Assembly (NCBI GenBank): GCA_946480055.1
Contig: CAMLID010000021.1
Span: 1-47,258, forward strand
Reading direction: 5' to 3'
DNA length: 47,258 bases
From: an uncultured Lysobacter sp.
GTDB lineage: Bacteria > Pseudomonadota > Gammaproteobacteria > Xanthomonadales > Xanthomonadaceae
The notes below the pieces were generated by a model that saw only the letters and a list, made by a program, of their open reading frames with translations, was not told where the DNA came from and did no database searches. Shown piece by piece: positions 45,322 through 47,258 of the stretch (position 1 is its first letter; each line of letters starts with the position of its first letter). Position numbers and translations under genes: made by a program.

Positions 45322-45747
45322 CTACGGCGACCGGGACGGTTCGGCATCGGCCTCGTCTTCAGCGTCGTCCCAGACCACCAGGCTTTCGCCGCTCCCGCGT
45401 ATCTCCAGGAAAACGGGAGCCAGCGGGCTGACCTCGGGATATTCCGCACCCGGATCGCAACGCACGACGCAGTCCAAGGCCTGCGCCAGGTAACGCGCGA
45501 ACGCGACGTCGTCGGACCACAAACGGCAGCGCACCAGATACACGCTCAGGAAACCGTCGCCGCTTTCGCTCAGCGTCAGCACGACGTCACCGCAGCCGTA
45601 CATCGCGGTGCCGTCGTCGGACGCGTACTCCCGCACGAACGCGCCTATCCGCGCCGACAGCAGGCTCAGCACCTGCTCGCGATTCGATCCGAGCACATAG
45701 GCGCCGAGGTCGAAGACGGGTTCGGAAGGTGGCTTGGGAATACTCAT
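45322..45747 (-). CDS. Uncharacterised small protein (141 aa)
   Basis: I do not recognise it. It is acidic, with no signal or membrane segment: MSIPKPPSEPVFDLGAY, EQVLSLLSARIGAF, GCGDVVLTLSESGDG, LSVYLVRCRLWSDDVAFAR and VFLEIRGSGESLVVWDD. Alternating strands and helices suggest a compact fold like those of some immunity or anti-toxin proteins, but nothing proves this. The ATG at 45747 has no clear Shine-Dalgarno sequence. The reading frame continues upstream into the frameshifted receiver-like remnant (next entry), so its present start may be recent or the call may be incomplete. Confidence 0.6.
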   Translation of the reverse strand: MSIPKPPSEPVFDLGAYVLGSNREQVLSLLSARIGAFVREYASDDGTAMYGCGDVVLTLSESGDGFLSVYLVRCRLWSDDVAFARYLAQALDCVVRCDPGAEYPEVSPLAPVFLEIRGSGESLVVWDDAEDEADAEPSRSP

Positions 45748-45875
45748 CGTTGGGTCGTGGTCCAGGCGGATCTGCGTCGCCGTGCCTGGCGCAGCAAGGC
45801 GGTCGCTTCGTCGGGCCGGTAGACCCCAACCCAGCCGTCTCGTTCGTCGTCCACTCGTTCGTCATCCAGGTACAC
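45744..45875 (-). pseudogene. Remnant of a cyclic-phosphate-associated receiver (cpREC) gene, frameshifted
   Basis: One frame reads VYLDDERVDDERDGWVGVYR then PDEATALLRQ, which matches the start of cpREC proteins (VFLDDERPTPEGW-type, then WPDEAIALL). A one-step frameshift near 45790 moves to the other frame, where TATQIRLDHDPT continues the family's EISLDHDLGDD motif. The second frame then runs straight into the 141-aa gene's ATG. Nothing else of the domain remains. I therefore call it a decayed or truncated copy. GTG at 45875 is the only start available. Confidence 0.6.
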
Positions 45876-46036
45876 GCGCGTGGCGGCGACCTTAGCCGCT
45901 GCTCAGCGCCAACGCCAATGGCGGGGCGTAACCGGTTTCATGCACGCGCCGTCCAGACTTCGGGTGCCAAGGGCCTCCGGCTGGCGGGCTCCAGCGCGCG
46001 GCCCAGGACCCGCCTGGCGGCCGGTTTGCGCACAAA

Positions 46037-46045
46037 GGCTATAAT
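46037..46045 (+). promoter_or_regulatory. Extended -10 box upstream of the oxidoreductase gene
   Basis: GGCTATAAT with TATAAT at 46040-46045 is a strong -10. No good -35 is seen 17 bp upstream (TGGCGG at 46015 is weak). The leader to the ATG at 46145 would be about 90-95 nt. Confidence 0.5.
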
Positions 46046-46144
46046 TCCGAGTCTTTGCTCGGACCCGGCGGTCGCCGGCTCCCGGCCGGACGCCGCCGTC
46101 CTTCCCCCGCCAGCCCACCCGCGGCACCGCCGCGAGAGCCCGCC

Positions 46145-47258
46145 ATGACCAGCACCGCAGAACTCAGCTCGCCCTCGTCGGCGAATACGGACCTGACCAA
46201 CAGCGTCCTCGACCCCGACTACAGCCTCGAGCACAAGTACACCCGCCAGGAAGGCCGCATCTACCTGAGCGGCGTGCAGGCCCTGGTGCGCCTGCCGCTG
46301 ATGCAGCGGCTGCGCGATCAGGCCGCCGGGCTCAACACCGGCGGCTTCATCTCCGGCTACCGCGGCTCGCCGCTGGGCGGTTTCGACCTGGAGCTGTGGC
46401 GCGCGCGCAAGCATCTGGAAGCGGCCGGCGTGAAGTTCACCCCCGGCCTCAACGAGGATCTGGGCGCGACCATGGTCTGGGGCACCCAGCAGACCAATCT
46501 GTTCCCCGGCGCCAAGGTCGAAGGCGTCTACGGCATGTGGTACGGCAAGGGCCCGGGCGTGGACCGCACCGGCGACGTGTTCAAACACGCCAACGCCGCT
46601 GGCACCGGCAAGTACGGCGGCGTGCTGGCCCTGGCCGCCGACGACCACGCCTGCCGCTCCTCGACCCTGCCGCACGGCTCGGAAGGCGAGTTCGTCAGCG
46701 CGATGATGCCGATCCTGAACCCGGCCGGCGTGCAGGACATTCTCGACATGGGCCTGGTCGGCTGGGCGATGTCGCGTTACACCGGCCGCTGGGTCGGCTT
46801 CAAGACCATCGCCGAGACGGTCGAGTCCTCGGCTTCGGTCGACGTCAATCCGCTGGCGCGGCAGATCCTCACCCCCGACGACTTCGAACTGCCGCCGGGC
46901 GGTCTCAACATCCGCTGGCCCGATCCGCCGATGGATCAGGAAATGCGCCTGCACCAGTACGCGGTCAAGGCCGCGCAGGCGTTCGCGCGCGCCAACAAGA
47001 TCGACCGCATGGTCATCGACTCGCCGAACGCGCGCCTGGGCATCATCACCACCGGCAAGAGCTACCTCGACGTGCTGCAGGCGCTGGAGTACCTGGGGCT
47101 GGACGCCCGCGCCTGCGCCGACCTGGGCATCCGCGTCTACAAGGTCGGCATGACCTGGCCGCTGGAGCCGGTCGGCCTGCGTGCGTTCGCGCGCGGCCTG
47201 CAGGACATCCTGGTGGTCGAGGAGAAGCATGCCTTCATCGAAAGCCAGATGAAGGAGT
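46145..47258 (+). CDS. Indolepyruvate ferredoxin oxidoreductase family protein (cut by the right edge)
   Basis: A thiamine diphosphate-dependent 2-oxoacid oxidoreductase of the fused IorA/IorB-type family, which decarboxylates aryl or branched-chain 2-oxoacids to acyl-CoA with ferredoxin. The window holds the first 371 codons. QEGRIYLSGVQALVRLPLMQ, GGFISGYRGSPLGGFDLEL, GLNEDLGATMVWGTQQTNLF and GVYGMWYGKGPGVDRTGDVF are strongly conserved. DDHACRSSTLPHGSE and AMSRYTGRWVGFKTIAET follow. The C-terminal and gamma-like domains would lie outside. The ATG at 46145 follows AGAGCCCGCC. Homologues in proteobacteria are about 1150-1200 aa. Confidence 0.92.
   Translation, partial: MTSTAELSSPSSANTDLTNSVLDPDYSLEHKYTRQEGRIYLSGVQALVRLPLMQRLRDQAAGLNTGGFISGYRGSPLGGFDLELWRARKHLEAAGVKFTPGLNEDLGATMVWGTQQTNLFPGAKVEGVYGMWYGKGPGVDRTGDVFKHANAAGTGKYGGVLALAADDHACRSSTLPHGSEGEFVSAMMPILNPAGVQDILDMGLVGWAMSRYTGRWVGFKTIAETVESSASVDVNPLARQILTPDDFELPPGGLNIRWPDPPMDQEMRLHQYAVKAAQAFARANKIDRMVIDSPNARLGIITTGKSYLDVLQALEYLGLDARACADLGIRVYKVGMTWPLEPVGLRAFARGLQDILVVEEKHAFIESQMKE

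Overview
The window is a GC-rich chromosomal segment of about 47 kb from a gammaproteobacterium of the Xanthomonadaceae. A Lysobacter-like chitin or peptidoglycan degrader fits best. This rests on the base composition, the very large TonB-dependent receptor, the N-acetylglucosamine (GlcNAc) gene set, the Entner-Doudoroff operon and the intergenic palindromic repeats. I see no tRNA, rRNA, IS element, prophage or CRISPR array; this looks like core and lineage-specific chromosome. The organism is inferred, not proven.

Layout. 1-3,100: glnA (cut by the left edge) is divergent from uppP. Between them lies a textbook sigma-54/NtrC control region. A META/DUF4377 lipoprotein and an RDD membrane protein follow. 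3,100-9,500 (minus strand): a short-chain dehydrogenase lacking all catalytic residues is coupled to a PEBP protein. Next come a TPR protein with a degenerate sulfotransferase-like end, a lipid/esterase pair (YheT-like hydrolase, PlsC-like acyltransferase) and a hotdog thioesterase. 9,500-10,240: a small uncharacterised 64-aa gene with its own promoter and terminator, and a possible plus-strand RNA. 10,240-14,060: orphan ParA, then SixA, YceI and a phospholipase D lipoprotein joined by GTGA overlaps. 14,100-18,000: an orphan exported protein, an AEC transporter and a Ycf46-like AAA ATPase. 18,100-20,250: gamma-glutamyltransferase plus a gamma-glutamylcyclotransferase-like protein. 20,500-25,550: a hybrid kinase with HPt, a REC-EAL regulator and a small exported TPR protein.

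25,700-45,120 is a coherent amino-sugar and sugar catabolic region: GH20 hexosaminidase, TonB-dependent receptor, glucokinase-family kinase, FucP/NagP-type permease, LacI regulator, the operon zwf-pgl-edd-HAD-eda, and divergently a GntR regulator, a SIS-type glucosamine-6-phosphate deaminase and nagA. The proposed route is: release GlcNAc outside, import it across both membranes, phosphorylate, deacetylate and deaminate to fructose-6-phosphate, then enter the Entner-Doudoroff pathway. The most interesting signal is the 150-bp zwf/gntR intergenic region. The same operator half-site (CTGGTAT) is built into the extended -10 of both divergent promoters, beside a perfect 24-bp dyad. This predicts that the GlcNAc regulator also controls the Entner-Doudoroff operon. 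45,300-46,100 holds an unknown small protein preceded by a frameshifted remnant of a cyclic-phosphate-associated receiver domain gene. The right edge cuts an indolepyruvate ferredoxin oxidoreductase gene.
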